Shown: positions 1-8,383 of the stretch, piece after piece | How positions within the stretch are numbered: position 1 is the stretch's first letter | Layout: the number at the start of each line of letters is the position of its first letter | Notes under the pieces: model-generated | Seen by the model: the letters and a program-made list of their open reading frames with translations, nothing else | The model's database searches: none | Told to the model about the DNA's origin: nothing | From: JBMNMS01 sp050953445 | GTDB taxonomy: Bacteria; Bacillota; Clostridia; Peptostreptococcales; Anaerovoracaceae | Assembly: GCA_050953445.1 (NCBI GenBank) | Contig: JBMNMS010000001.1 | Span: 682,001 to 746,000, forward strand | DNA: 64,000 nucleotides | Direction of reading: 5' to 3' | Program-made: the position numbers and the translations under genes

Positions 1-21
1 AGACCCCTTAATTTGCCGCAT

Positions 22-49
22 CATGCTGAAATTGCCTGATTTCAGCATG
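22..49. repeat. 11-bp perfect inverted repeat downstream of thrC
   Basis: The arms at 22-32 and 39-49 are perfectly complementary around a 6-base loop. Weaker outer pairing (CCGCA with TGCGG) could extend the hairpin. No U-run follows on the reverse strand; on the forward strand a short T-run lies near 74-78 after the outer arm. It may be the transcription end for a gene off the left edge, or a simple 3' hairpin for thrC. The role is not settled. Confidence 0.5.
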
Positions 50-90
50 GTCATCGAAATCGTTGCGGTTCAATTTTTAGACTTTTCTGA

Positions 91-1569
91 TTACCGCCCC
101 AGAGAGTCCATGACACCCTCCATCATCTTATCCATATCGACAATCCCTTTATGAATCACTTTTTTCTTGTCCAAATCCTGTAAACAGTGAGGAACCTTTA
201 TTCCAGTTGCCTTGAAAAGTGCATTTACAGCGGCAAAACCATCGGATTCCTCAGGTAGACCTATGGCCTCAGAAACGCTTTCCGCAAATTTATATGCACT
301 TGCGGTAGAGGCAATCAGTGTTGGAGTATCATCCCCTGTCTCCTCCTTATAATCCTTGTACACCTTATAGGCTACTGCTGTGTGAGTGTCCATCAGATAA
401 CCATTTTCCTTATACATTTTTCCTATAGTTTCAATAGTAGAGTTTTCATCGGCATATGAGCCGTAAAAATCCTTCAATCCGTTTTTTATATTAGCTCCAA
501 CCTCGTAATATTTTTCTGTTTCCAGTGAATTCATAAGCCTAACAATCTCTCCTGAATTACCATCAGATAAATGATAAAGCAATCTTTCAAGGTTGCTGGA
601 TATTAATATATCCATGGAAGGTGAGTTTGTAACATGAAACTCTCTCCTTATATCATAGGTTCCCGTATTTATAAAATCTGTCAACACTTTGTTCTCGTTG
701 GAGGCACAGATAAATTTGTTTACCGGAAGCCCCATATGTTTAGCATAATAAGCAGCTAAAATATTTCCAAAATTACCCGTAGGCACAGCAATGTTAACCT
801 TGTCTCCCTTATTGATAGTTTTCTGTTCCAAAAGCTTAATGTAGGACCAGATATAATAAGCTACCTGGGGCACGAGCCTACCTATGTTTATGGAATTTGC
901 AGAAGAAAACTTGTAGCCATCCTCTTCCAACCTCCTCCCCAAATCAGCATCGTTGAATATTCTTTTTACCCCTGTTTGTGCGTCATCGAAATTGCCACGA
1001 ATAGCGTATACATGGGTATTGTTCCCTTCTTGCGATACCATTTGCTTCCTCTGTACCTGGCTTACCCCTTCATCCGGATAAAAAACAATAATTTCCGTAT
1101 TTTCTACATTTGCAAAACCCTCCAATGCGGCCTTACCCGTATCCCCTGATGTTGCAGTCAATATGACTATCTTTTTGTCTTCCTTCTCCTTTTTCATAGC
1201 CGTAGTCAGTAGATAGGGAAGTATCGATAGAGCCATATCCTTAAACGCCGCAGTTTTACCGTGATATAGTTCTATGAACCATGCTTCTCCCGCCTTTTTA
1301 ACCGGCACTATTTCTTCTGCCTCAAATTTTTCATCGTAGGCACCCTCTATGCAAGAAACCAGCTCTTCTTCCGTAAAGTCTGTAAGAAATTTCGAAAGCA
1401 CCACCAATGCTATCTCCCGGTAATTAAGCCCTTTCAGGTCTTCCAATTCCCTATCAAGGACAGGCAGTTCCACAGGCACATAGAGACCCCTATCTTCTGC
1501 TATTCCTTTTATTATCGCCTGGGATGCGCTCATTAAAATATTACTCCCACGAGTACTTTTATATTCCAT
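91..1569 (-). CDS. thrC: Threonine synthase
   Basis: This is a PLP-dependent enzyme that converts O-phospho-L-homoserine to L-threonine, the last step of threonine synthesis in the cytoplasm. The 492-aa product has the family's HGxTxxFKD motif near residues 103-111, with the Schiff-base lysine at about K110, and the phosphate-binding TATSGDTGKAALEG stretch near residue 145. The length fits the long threonine synthase subgroup. An in-frame ATG six codons upstream (1587) overlaps the AAAGGA ribosome binding site, so the ATG at 1569 is the better start. The gene stands alone: a tRNA gene lies upstream on the other strand and no other thr gene is adjacent. No T-box or other leader is visible in the short upstream gap. 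Confidence 0.95.
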   Translation of the reverse strand: MEYKSTRGSNILMSASQAIIKGIAEDRGLYVPVELPVLDRELEDLKGLNYREIALVVLSKFLTDFTEEELVSCIEGAYDEKFEAEEIVPVKKAGEAWFIELYHGKTAAFKDMALSILPYLLTTAMKKEKEDKKIVILTATSGDTGKAALEGFANVENTEIIVFYPDEGVSQVQRKQMVSQEGNNTHVYAIRGNFDDAQTGVKRIFNDADLGRRLEEDGYKFSSANSINIGRLVPQVAYYIWSYIKLLEQKTINKGDKVNIAVPTGNFGNILAAYYAKHMGLPVNKFICASNENKVLTDFINTGTYDIRREFHVTNSPSMDILISSNLERLLYHLSDGNSGEIVRLMNSLETEKYYEVGANIKNGLKDFYGSYADENSTIETIGKMYKENGYLMDTHTAVAYKVYKDYKEETGDDTPTLIASTASAYKFAESVSEAIGLPEESDGFAAVNALFKATGIKVPHCLQDLDKKKVIHKGIVDMDKMMEGVMDSLGR

Positions 1570-1638
1570 AATAACTTTTCCTTTCATATACTAATTTCGG
1601 CTATCCACGATTCTATCAAAAAAATCTGTGATTTACCA

Positions 1639-1667
1639 TAGACAATTAAGCAAAAAACCTTTATAAT
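1639..1667 (+). promoter_or_regulatory. Promoter of the tRNA-Glu gene
   Basis: TAGACA (1639-1644) and TATAAT (1662-1667) are separated by exactly 17 bp. The predicted start, around 1674, is a few bases before the mature tRNA 5' end. Confidence 0.7.
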
Positions 1668-1680
1668 AAAAAGCTGATGA

Positions 1681-1755
1681 GTCCCGTTGGTCAAGGGGTC
1701 AAGACGTCGCCCTCTCACGGCGGAATCAGGGGTTCGATTCCCCTACGGGATACCA
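1681..1755 (+). tRNA. tRNA-Glu (anticodon CTC)
   Basis: The sequence folds as a cloverleaf. The acceptor arm GTCCCGT/ACGGGAT has a G-U first pair, the D-arm contains GGTCAAGGGGTC, the anticodon loop CTCTCAC has CTC at positions 34-36, and the T-arm contains GGTTCGATTCC. Discriminator A at 1752 is followed by an encoded CCA (1753-1755). Anticodon CTC reads GAG. It is a single gene with its own promoter and terminator. Confidence 0.93.
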
Positions 1756-1760
1756 AATAA

Positions 1761-1806
1761 AAAGAGCGCTTATTCATTAGGGATTCAATGCATAGGCGCT
1801 CTTTCC
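1761..1806 (+). terminator. Terminator of the tRNA-Glu transcript
   Basis: A 9-bp stem, AAAGAGCGC (1761-1769) with GCGCTCTTT (1796-1804), sits directly after the tRNA. The loop is long (26 nt) and the only U-rich tract is the stem's own 3' end. Confidence 0.55.
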
Positions 1807-1876
1807 GTTCTCGAGAAAGCAGACAATCAGACAGCCATCACCCGGATATAACCCGCTTTCATCCTTTTAGTTTTTG

Positions 1877-2767
1877 TTAAACCGCTGTCACCTTATACCC
1901 TTCCATAAGTTCATCATTCTCCATAATAAATGGTGGGATTGTATCCTGCCCCCAAGAATTGTTGTATCTCCCCATCAGATATTCATTAAGCTTATTTCTA
2001 TCTTTAAATCTAATCGCCTGATAAGGTTCCTGAAAAGCCACCTTCTCTAAAAAAATCAAATTTCCACCTATATCAGGAACTAAAATCCCCACATGTCCTA
2101 TGAATAGGTAACCTTCTTCCTCATGGAAAAACACCGATATTAGCGATGCACCTGCCTTTTCAAAAGAAAGTTTTTTACTTTTCCAATAGTCTTTTACCTT
2201 CGACAGATTATCCTCTAAATTCTTTGCACCCTCTGCGTCTATGGAATGATACAGGGTTCTAAAACCCTTTATTTCTTTTTGGCTAAAAATACTGTCAGGC
2301 CCATTTTCAATAGAGTGTTCATCAAATATGAGGATGTTTGAACTATCCTCTTCATAATTGCCAATATTTATTAGATTTTTCATCAAACCATAGGATGTGA
2401 TTCTGCAGTTATATCCCATAAAATCCGGGTTTCTTTCATCCCATAAATCCTGCATTTTGTACGGATCATAAGGCGCTTGCAATGGAATCTTTTCTTTGAA
2501 ACCCTCCCTAACCAATCCATATTCATCAATAGAACTGTTAAAATAGTCCACCTGTCCGATGAATGATTCTATATCCACCGCTGGTATTCCTGCCTTCAAC
2601 AAGGCCGCTTCAACAATCTCCCTGCTATTCTCATCCAACAAATTCGAATAAACTTCTGTTTCTAATCCTGATTGAATCTGCTCTCTGTCATCGTTCTTTT
2701 TAGAACAGGATACCAAAAGACTAGTAACCATAACTAATAGCAAAACTGTAAGTGCCTTTCTTTTCAT
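1877..2767 (-). CDS. DUF4300 family lipoprotein
   Basis: The 296-aa product starts with a lipoprotein signal peptide: MKRK, a hydrophobic stretch, then lipobox LLVSC with the modified Cys at about residue 21. It should be exported and lipid-anchored on the outer face. The mature part resembles the DUF4300 family seen in streptococci and clostridia, including a YxNLLDENSRE-like start, a central GYNCRITSYGLMK stretch and a late FIGHVGILVPD and EPYQAIRFK block; this is recognition from memory. The biochemical role of the family is unknown to me. The start has a good AAGGAGATG ribosome binding site. It sits alone, convergent with the tRNA unit. Confidence 0.8.
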   Translation of the reverse strand: MKRKALTVLLLVMVTSLLVSCSKKNDDREQIQSGLETEVYSNLLDENSREIVEAALLKAGIPAVDIESFIGQVDYFNSSIDEYGLVREGFKEKIPLQAPYDPYKMQDLWDERNPDFMGYNCRITSYGLMKNLINIGNYEEDSSNILIFDEHSIENGPDSIFSQKEIKGFRTLYHSIDAEGAKNLEDNLSKVKDYWKSKKLSFEKAGASLISVFFHEEEGYLFIGHVGILVPDIGGNLIFLEKVAFQEPYQAIRFKDRNKLNEYLMGRYNNSWGQDTIPPFIMENDELMEGYKVTAV

Positions 2768-2842
2768 TTATAACATCTCCTTGTATGCCAATATTAAATA
2801 CACAGGCCTGTACACCTGCCCGCTTCCCCCGATAAACACAAT

Positions 2843-2871
2843 CAAAAGGCCACCTTACAGGTAGCCTTTTG
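2843..2871 (-). terminator. Terminator downstream of the acetate-type permease
   Basis: The reverse strand forms CAAAAGGCTACC, loop, GGTGGCCTTTTG with one mismatch, followed by a T-rich stretch (TTGTGTTT). It begins about 20 bases after the permease stop codon. Confidence 0.7.
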
Positions 2872-2891
2872 AGATTTCCAGTATGCATTCT

Positions 2892-3500
2892 TTATTTTCC
2901 TTTATATAAAGGGGCCGGATTTGGGAATATCTTTCGACCATATGTACCATTGACAACAAGTGCCGCTGCTAAATAAATTCCAATAATACCGCAAACCAGC
3001 AGGGTGTGACCGGCTATGCTTGCAGTCATCTTGGAAACCTCAGGTGACAGTATCTTTAAGTCTGTTACAACTACGAAAGGAAGCGCAATGTCTACACCGA
3101 CTACCAAAACGAACAATATTGCCGGCGTTTTGTAAAACGCAGGTGTCCACAGGATAATTGTAATCGATAATACCAGCCAACACCAACCATCAATTCTGGG
3201 GTCAATACCCGGAACAAAATACTTAAGAAACATTTCCATCCCAGAAGCTAACATGAAATATGCACAGAAAAAAAGAAAAGTATTGCCTCCCGCCACATTT
3301 CCCTGTTTAAGATCAACTAAAGCTACCACTAGTTGAACTACAAAGCCACCTATAAGAAAGCAGCCGAATAATGGAAGAGCCCCGTGCTCGACTTTTCCTG
3401 TCAATATGGCAAAAAAGCCAAAGCATGCGATTGCAAGTCCAACCAGCCCTGCCGGTGTCGGATTTGCCCATTCTTTTGGTGCAGTTATGTTGTTTCCCAC
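2892..3500 (-). CDS. satP: Acetate uptake transporter, GPR1/FUN34/YaaH (SatP) family
   Basis: The 202-aa protein has six predicted membrane segments and the family's N-terminal NPxPxGL signature (ANPTPAGL, residues 12-19). Members move acetate or succinate across the inner membrane, usually as an anion-proton symport. Length matches the bacterial family (about 190-210 aa). The start is GTG at 3500 with AGGAGGA seven to eight bases upstream. It lies in the same orientation as the 2-hydroxyacyl-CoA dehydratase operon, 330 bp downstream of its last gene, but has its own promoter candidate and a structured leader. It may export or import a short-chain acid linked to that fermentation; the substrate is inferred. 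Confidence 0.88.
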   Translation of the reverse strand: MGNNITAPKEWANPTPAGLVGLAIACFGFFAILTGKVEHGALPLFGCFLIGGFVVQLVVALVDLKQGNVAGGNTFLFFCAYFMLASGMEMFLKYFVPGIDPRIDGWCWLVLSITIILWTPAFYKTPAILFVLVVGVDIALPFVVVTDLKILSPEVSKMTASIAGHTLLVCGIIGIYLAAALVVNGTYGRKIFPNPAPLYKGK

Positions 3501-3545
3501 AGCATATCCTCCTAAATTATAATGTGATGAATTATTGCGACAATG

Positions 3546-3632
3546 AAAAAAAGCCCTACAATATTATTTATACTGCAAAGCCTAGCCCCGGACTCCTCAA
3601 ATCTTTCAATCCGTAACCTTTTTGCAGTATAA
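3546..3632 (-). promoter_or_regulatory. Attenuator-like leader of the acetate-type permease, with competing helices
   Basis: On the reverse strand a perfect 12-bp pairing (UUAUACUGCAAA from 3632-3621 with UUUGCAGUAUAA from 3579-3568) encloses about 41 nt. The 3' arm of this helix is also the 5' arm of an intrinsic terminator: 3581-3570 pairs over 12 bp (with G-U pairs) to 3564-3553, has a 5-nt loop, and is followed by seven U (3552-3546). The two helices cannot coexist, which is the layout of a transcriptional switch. The enclosed segment contains a possible inner hairpin (GGAUU with AGUCC). I do not recognise it as any known riboswitch class. It ends about 45 nt before the permease start codon. 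Confidence 0.72.
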
Positions 3633-3660
3633 TAATGCTGATTGTATCAACCAACCCTGT

Positions 3661-3696
3661 AAAAAGGCACCGGTGAAAATCCAATCAAAATTGCCT
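3661..3696 (-). terminator. Possible terminator after the dehydratase operon
   Basis: The reverse strand reads GGC, then an inner stem AUUGG/CCGGU around a 7-nt loop, then GCC followed by UUUUU. The stem is short and asymmetric. It could end transcripts coming from the dehydratase operon or be part of the permease leader. Confidence 0.35.
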
Positions 3697-3759
3697 ACTG
3701 GAAATCATCTGCTTCTTTATTCATTCATCCCAATTGTAAAAATTGTACATCTATTAATA

Positions 3760-3789
3760 AATCTATCACATACACCCCCACAATGTCAA
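3760..3789 (-). promoter_or_regulatory. Promoter candidate for the permease transcript
   Basis: A consensus -35 TTGACA (reverse complement of 3784-3789) lies 18 bp from TAGATT (3765-3760). It would give a leader of about 250 nt carrying the structured attenuator. The rest of 3633-3830 has no supported gene. Confidence 0.5.
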
Positions 3790-3830
3790 CCTTTTTTCCA
3801 TCACCATTTATTAGAAAATTGCGAAGATTG

Positions 3831-4961
3831 TTACGATAGCTGCTCCCTGAAAGCTTGTAATATAGTTTTAGCCTGACCAAAATCCTCCATTTGCTGATCA
3901 AAACCTATGACTACCGAAGGTATTCCCTCTTCATCAAGACTTCTTTTAAGAAAAGGGTATTCCATCTCCTCCGGATCACAAAATTGCATCATGACAAAAA
4001 CTACACCTTCTGCACCGGATTCTCTGACTAAATTCATCACATGACCCGGCCTCTTGTTTATCTCAGGATCATATAGCAACGAATCATAATCTTGCGCTGC
4101 AAATTGAAGGGCAAGCGCTTCAACAGGATCTCCGGTTTCTTGAACATCCACCCTGAAGCTACGGGATTCATGGGCTACATCATCGGCGGCTATGACGATT
4201 CTGTTCTCATCAAAAATATCTAAAAGCCCGGGATTATCATTTATGATACCGGAAACTACAACCTTAATCCCCTCCCACTTCCTTTGGGGTTGTCTTTCAA
4301 TTTTCTCATTAAGGCTTTCAAGCATTGTTACATATTCAGCCTTATCCATGAAATAGGAACTTTTAAGAACAGCTGCCCTGTCCTTTGCCGAAATCAAATC
4401 AGGGTATCTACCCGCATTTACCACAAACCGCCTTCTAACTTTCCTGCTCCTGTTGCACAAAACTATAGCATTCCTCAGTTCTCCATCCTCTATCTTAACC
4501 TGCCCAATCCTCTCTAATTTGCGCTTTAATCCTTCATACTCGCTTATTGTATATTCTATTCCACATTCAAGTCGACGATTCTGAGGATGTGCCAAAAACA
4601 TAAATGGTATATCGGGATTTGCAATGCGAAAATTCTGCGACAGCGGGCGCAATGTATCACAAAGGGAGGGTATTATCACCCCGGAAAGATCCTTAAGTTG
4701 ACCTCGTAAGGATAATTCCAACCCCATTTGGGCGATAGTGCAATAAAAGGTTGCAAAATATTCCTTGGCAGCCTTTACTGCCCCGGTTGCCCCCCAGATG
4801 CCGAAAGGAATCATATTAGCAGCACACACAAGCTCCTCGGGAACATAATAGGGGAAACACCCTATAATTTTTTTCCCACGCGAAAGATACTTCTTCAGCT
4901 GTTTCCCCGGCGATTGAGCTATATCCCTAAATTCATTCAGAAGTTCTAAAATGCTATTCAT
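3831..4961 (-). CDS. 2-hydroxyacyl-CoA dehydratase, beta-type subunit
   Basis: This is one half of the heterodimeric [4Fe-4S] enzyme that removes water from an (R)-2-hydroxyacyl-CoA by a ketyl-radical mechanism after one-electron activation. The 376-aa product shows the family's SLCDTLRPL motif and the late QFCDPEEMEYP motif, both with likely cluster cysteines. The length is near HadC/FldC/HgdB-type subunits. A TTG start seven codons upstream is in frame, but AAGGGGG sits nine bases before the ATG at 4961, so that ATG is chosen. The start overlaps the end of the alpha gene by eight bases, implying coupled translation. The substrate (isocaproyl-, phenyllactyl-, glutaryl- or lactyl-CoA type) cannot be read from sequence here. 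Confidence 0.88.
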   Translation of the reverse strand: MNSILELLNEFRDIAQSPGKQLKKYLSRGKKIIGCFPYYVPEELVCAANMIPFGIWGATGAVKAAKEYFATFYCTIAQMGLELSLRGQLKDLSGVIIPSLCDTLRPLSQNFRIANPDIPFMFLAHPQNRRLECGIEYTISEYEGLKRKLERIGQVKIEDGELRNAIVLCNRSRKVRRRFVVNAGRYPDLISAKDRAAVLKSSYFMDKAEYVTMLESLNEKIERQPQRKWEGIKVVVSGIINDNPGLLDIFDENRIVIAADDVAHESRSFRVDVQETGDPVEALALQFAAQDYDSLLYDPEINKRPGHVMNLVRESGAEGVVFVMMQFCDPEEMEYPFLKRSLDEEGIPSVVIGFDQQMEDFGQAKTILQAFREQLS

Positions 4962-6177
4962 GCTTTTCTTCCCCCTTTGCAAGAATTGCCTCCTCCATCA
5001 ATTCATACAATCCATCTACGCGAGTCAGGTATTGGGCCTGCGAAAAGTTTCTAGGATCCGCCTGATCTCCGTCAAAACCTACAACAGGAATATCCAAGTC
5101 CTTACGAAATCGCCTTTCCATCTCTATCATATATCCACTCCATGGTTTGCAGCTACGATTATAATGTACCAGTACACCATCAACCCTATTTTGGCGGCAA
5201 ATATCCTCCCTCCATTCAACACCGGTTTCAATACAAACCGAATTAGGTGCCTTACAATAAGCTCTAACCATTTCATCTAAACCATCGTAAACAAATCCAA
5301 AGGCTGGGGCGTAAACTACAGCTGTAGTATTTATGCCATGCTCCTTTAAAGGGGCAAATAGACTTTTTAAATTTCCCCAGCATGGAATGCCCTCAAACAT
5401 TATGCGGTGCCTTTCTTCATAACGCCAGGTTGATGTGCCTTTTAATACACCCTCCTCGTATTCCTGGGCAAGCCACTCAAAAGCCGCTGCCGTTTCCGGT
5501 TTACATCTGGCCGTCACCACCGCCGCCATATGATTGAACAAATCAAATCCGCTTAAGGGAGAAGGGGTGTAGCTACAATAGGAGCAGGCTTTAAGCCATG
5601 CAAGGGATGTACGGTTGGCATTGGCGCAAACCTCCGCAAATCTTTCTTCATTCCACCTGTTTCCCGATATCCTTTCCAATTCTTTTATTGCATAATTAAG
5701 CTGCCCCTTTATATATCTTACCCTTTCATCGCTGACTGTTGTTTCGTTGTTATATGGAATATCTATCATAATAAGGGGGATATTGTGCATCCTGGCTATA
5801 TTTTCATACCATTTAGTCATGCAATTGCAGATATTATTGCAGCATAACAAAAAATCCGGCTGGGGCATAGGCTTTTCTTCACATTCCGCCCCTGCAGCAT
5901 AGGCCAGGCTTATTCGTGCATAAGCGCAAATATCGTTGGAATATCCCATAGCTTCCGCATATTCACACATCCTTTGTCCCCCATGTTTGGCAGCAATAAC
6001 CGCAGCTTGATTTTCCGGATAACAAACATTCAAACCTAAGGTTTCACATAGTTCTGCCGGAAATTTTGAAGAGGACCACCCCACCGGTTCTCCCCTTTCC
6101 TTTGCTTCCCAGGCATTGCGATAAACCATCTCAACCACATCCCTTAGAGCCTCCTTCGCCCCTTTTACTCCTTCCAT
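4954..6177 (-). CDS. 2-hydroxyacyl-CoA dehydratase, alpha-type subunit
   Basis: This 407-aa protein is the partner of the beta-type subunit encoded immediately after it. It carries Cys-rich motifs typical of the family: CCNNICNC near residue 111, a YCSY motif, and NRSCKPWSGYM near the C-terminus, where cluster and substrate-pocket residues lie. The 407/376 pairing is closest in size to the HadB/HadC and FldB/FldC dehydratases, so a 2-hydroxyisocaproyl- or phenyllactyl-CoA-like substrate is plausible but unproven. It overlaps the activase stop codon by one base (TAATG) with GGGGGAGG as ribosome binding site. No dedicated CoA-transferase gene of the HadA/FldA type is in the cluster. Confidence 0.9.
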   Translation of the reverse strand: MEGVKGAKEALRDVVEMVYRNAWEAKERGEPVGWSSSKFPAELCETLGLNVCYPENQAAVIAAKHGGQRMCEYAEAMGYSNDICAYARISLAYAAGAECEEKPMPQPDFLLCCNNICNCMTKWYENIARMHNIPLIMIDIPYNNETTVSDERVRYIKGQLNYAIKELERISGNRWNEERFAEVCANANRTSLAWLKACSYCSYTPSPLSGFDLFNHMAAVVTARCKPETAAAFEWLAQEYEEGVLKGTSTWRYEERHRIMFEGIPCWGNLKSLFAPLKEHGINTTAVVYAPAFGFVYDGLDEMVRAYCKAPNSVCIETGVEWREDICRQNRVDGVLVHYNRSCKPWSGYMIEMERRFRKDLDIPVVGFDGDQADPRNFSQAQYLTRVDGLYELMEEAILAKGEEKHE

Positions 6178-6974
6178 TATGACCTCCCCCTTTTTGCTTT
6201 ATCATATGCAAACAGAGCCGCTCCCAAAGCACCTGCATAAGGAGCCAAAGGAGATGTTTTGATTTCTATTTCCAGCTCATCTTCCAACGCTTTTAGAACC
6301 CCTCCGTTTTGCGACACCCCTCCGGTCATGACAACCTGGGGAACCACCCCCATCCTTCTGACCAGTCCTGCAACCCTACTTGCCACAGATCTATGTATTC
6401 CAGCGATCACATCCCGGCGATCCCTTCCCGCGGAAAGCTGAGAAATAACCTCAGATTCCGCAAAAACTGTACATGTAGAACTTATTGTCAAAAACTCCTT
6501 CGATTGATTGCCAAGACCCTCAAGCTCACTTACATCTAACTCAAGTATTCTAGCCATTACATCAAGGAATCTCCCTGTTCCTGCGGCGCATTTATCATTC
6601 ATAACAAAATTCTCCATCATTCCATTCCCCCCTATCCGCAAGACTTTAGCATCCTGACCTCCGATATCTATGACAGTTCGGGCCTGGGGAAACAGATAAT
6701 TTGCACCCTTGGCATGACAGCTCAATTCACTCATTTCCCAGTTAGCTATTTCGACGGATTTTCTTCCATAACCCGTAGCTAATATCCCACACATCTCAGG
6801 AATATTTAAATTGGCCTTCTCTAACACCATCTCAATAGATCTGTCCGGACCGGATGTTCCGGCACCAAAAGCAATCAATGATTTTGCAGCTATCTTTATT
6901 CCATCCTCCATTACTACACATTTAGATGAGGTCGACCCCACATCTATACCCAGTGTATATTTAAAGTCCGCCAT
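6177..6974 (-). CDS. Activator (ATPase/reductase) of 2-hydroxyacyl-CoA dehydratase
   Basis: This 265-aa ASKHA-fold ATPase injects the high-energy electron that starts each dehydratase catalytic run. The family is a homodimer bridging one [4Fe-4S] cluster through two cysteines per subunit; the matching residues here are in NDKCAAGTGRFLD (about C128) and SSTCTVFAESE (about C167). The N-terminal phosphate loop GIDVGSTSSK and the later VIDIGGQDAK and TGGVSQN motifs are the nucleotide-binding elements. Length and motifs match HgdC/HadI/FldI. It is encoded just upstream of both dehydratase subunits, as expected, and 21 bp after the AAA+ gene. Confidence 0.93.
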   Translation of the reverse strand: MADFKYTLGIDVGSTSSKCVVMEDGIKIAAKSLIAFGAGTSGPDRSIEMVLEKANLNIPEMCGILATGYGRKSVEIANWEMSELSCHAKGANYLFPQARTVIDIGGQDAKVLRIGGNGMMENFVMNDKCAAGTGRFLDVMARILELDVSELEGLGNQSKEFLTISSTCTVFAESEVISQLSAGRDRRDVIAGIHRSVASRVAGLVRRMGVVPQVVMTGGVSQNGGVLKALEDELEIEIKTSPLAPYAGALGAALFAYDKAKRGRS

Positions 6975-6995
6975 ATTCGCACCTCTCCACCAATA

Positions 6996-8204
6996 CTATC
7001 TATACCCATCCTTCCCAAGGATACTGTTTATATATTGAACCGCAACCCTCCCCGACATTCCACCATGCATGATACTCCACGATTTCGCACCTTCAAGCAG
7101 CTCCTTCTCCGAAAGATGGATTCCTTCCCTCTTTGCCAAATGAAGAACAATTTGGTAATAGTCCCTTTGGTTCGGCTTAGAATAATTTATAGTAAGCCCG
7201 AATCGATCGGCAAGTGACAGTTTTTCTTGCATCGTATCCGAGCGATGAACCTCATAGTCGTTCATATCCTCCCTATCGCTCCAAACCTCCCTTATGAGAT
7301 GTCTACGGTTGGAGGTAGCGTAAATTAACAAGTTTGCTGGCTTAGGCTCCAGACTCCCCTCTATGATAGCTTTTAAATACTTATATTCAGTTTCAAAATC
7401 CTCAAAAGACAGATCATCCATATAGATTATGAAGCGATAATTCCTGTTCTTTGTCAAATTTATAATTCTATACAGCTTATCCATCTGATGTTTATATAGG
7501 GCAATCATCCTTAAACCCTGTTCAAAGTACTCGTTTAATAGTGCTTTTACGCTGGTTGATTTCCCCGTGCCACTGTCACCATAGAGCAACACATTATTGG
7601 CTGGCTGCCCCTTTATGAAAGCCCCCGTATTTTCAACCAACAGCTTCTTTTGGGCCTCATATCCCCAAAGATCTTCAAGCCTGACAGGATCGAATTCTTC
7701 TACTGGAATTAATACCTCATTAGCGTTTCCCTCCTCCATCGTATCCGCCACATAAAAAGCCTTATACAATCCTAATATCCCTACCCCCTGTTCCTTGTAA
7801 AAAGTTGTTAGCTCATCCAGGAAACCCTTTTCACAATCAGTCCCGGCTAATTTTGCGGCCAGATCGGACGCCAAAACACCTATCCGCGATGAGCTTGTTT
7901 CTTTATAGGGTGCAGTCACCATATAGTTCCCCATCAAATACGGATCGGAGAAAAAAACTTCACGCAGCAACCCCATATCCTTTTTTGCATAACTGCTCAA
8001 TGTTCCCTTTTCGCCTTCTTTTAGCTCCCAGGACATAGTAAATGGATTTTCATCCATTATCAAAAGGAGGGCAATAAATGATTGCCAAAGATCTCCTTTC
8101 AATTTGTATAAATCGGCTAATCTCAAAATCTCTCCTATATTCTCCATCGCCTTATATTTCGATGCCTTACCATATATGCTCAAGGATTTCATATCATATT
8201 TCAT
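6996..8204 (-). CDS. DUF815-type AAA+ ATPase
   Basis: The 402-aa product has an alpha-helical N-terminal part of about 170 residues, then a P-loop NTPase with Walker A GDSGTGKST near residue 210 and an acidic Walker B-like FIIYMDDLSFED. A sensor-like LLIYATSNRRHL and an arginine-containing SLADRFG stretch follow. This arrangement matches the DUF815 family as I recall it; the client is unknown. It is the first gene of the dehydratase cluster, only 21 bp before the activase gene, so co-transcription is likely. A role in maturation or repair of the dehydratase would be a guess; chance co-location is equally possible. Confidence 0.8.
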   Translation of the reverse strand: MKYDMKSLSIYGKASKYKAMENIGEILRLADLYKLKGDLWQSFIALLLIMDENPFTMSWELKEGEKGTLSSYAKKDMGLLREVFFSDPYLMGNYMVTAPYKETSSSRIGVLASDLAAKLAGTDCEKGFLDELTTFYKEQGVGILGLYKAFYVADTMEEGNANEVLIPVEEFDPVRLEDLWGYEAQKKLLVENTGAFIKGQPANNVLLYGDSGTGKSTSVKALLNEYFEQGLRMIALYKHQMDKLYRIINLTKNRNYRFIIYMDDLSFEDFETEYKYLKAIIEGSLEPKPANLLIYATSNRRHLIREVWSDREDMNDYEVHRSDTMQEKLSLADRFGLTINYSKPNQRDYYQIVLHLAKREGIHLSEKELLEGAKSWSIMHGGMSGRVAVQYINSILGKDGYR

Positions 8205-8383
8205 TCCCGTTTAATCCTTTCTTAAAAATATGAGTTAAGTAAATCTTACTGCTTTAAACCTTCATTTTCAAGGGACTATGAAAAAAGCTCTTGAAAAGCC
8301 TCCCCAAGTGGAATATATTTAAAAGATACAGAAAAGCCATACACAATCGATAGCAGATGGTGTTATGGAGGAAGGATCGTAAA

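Noticed and set aside
3546..3632. Assigning the permease leader to a known riboswitch class (THF, preQ1, fluoride, ZTP, cobalamin, c-di-GMP)
   Set aside because: None of the core sequence motifs of these classes is present.
3371..3876. Forward-strand open frames over the permease start and leader
   Set aside because: They are antisense to satP and to its structured leader, and their translations resemble nothing coherent.
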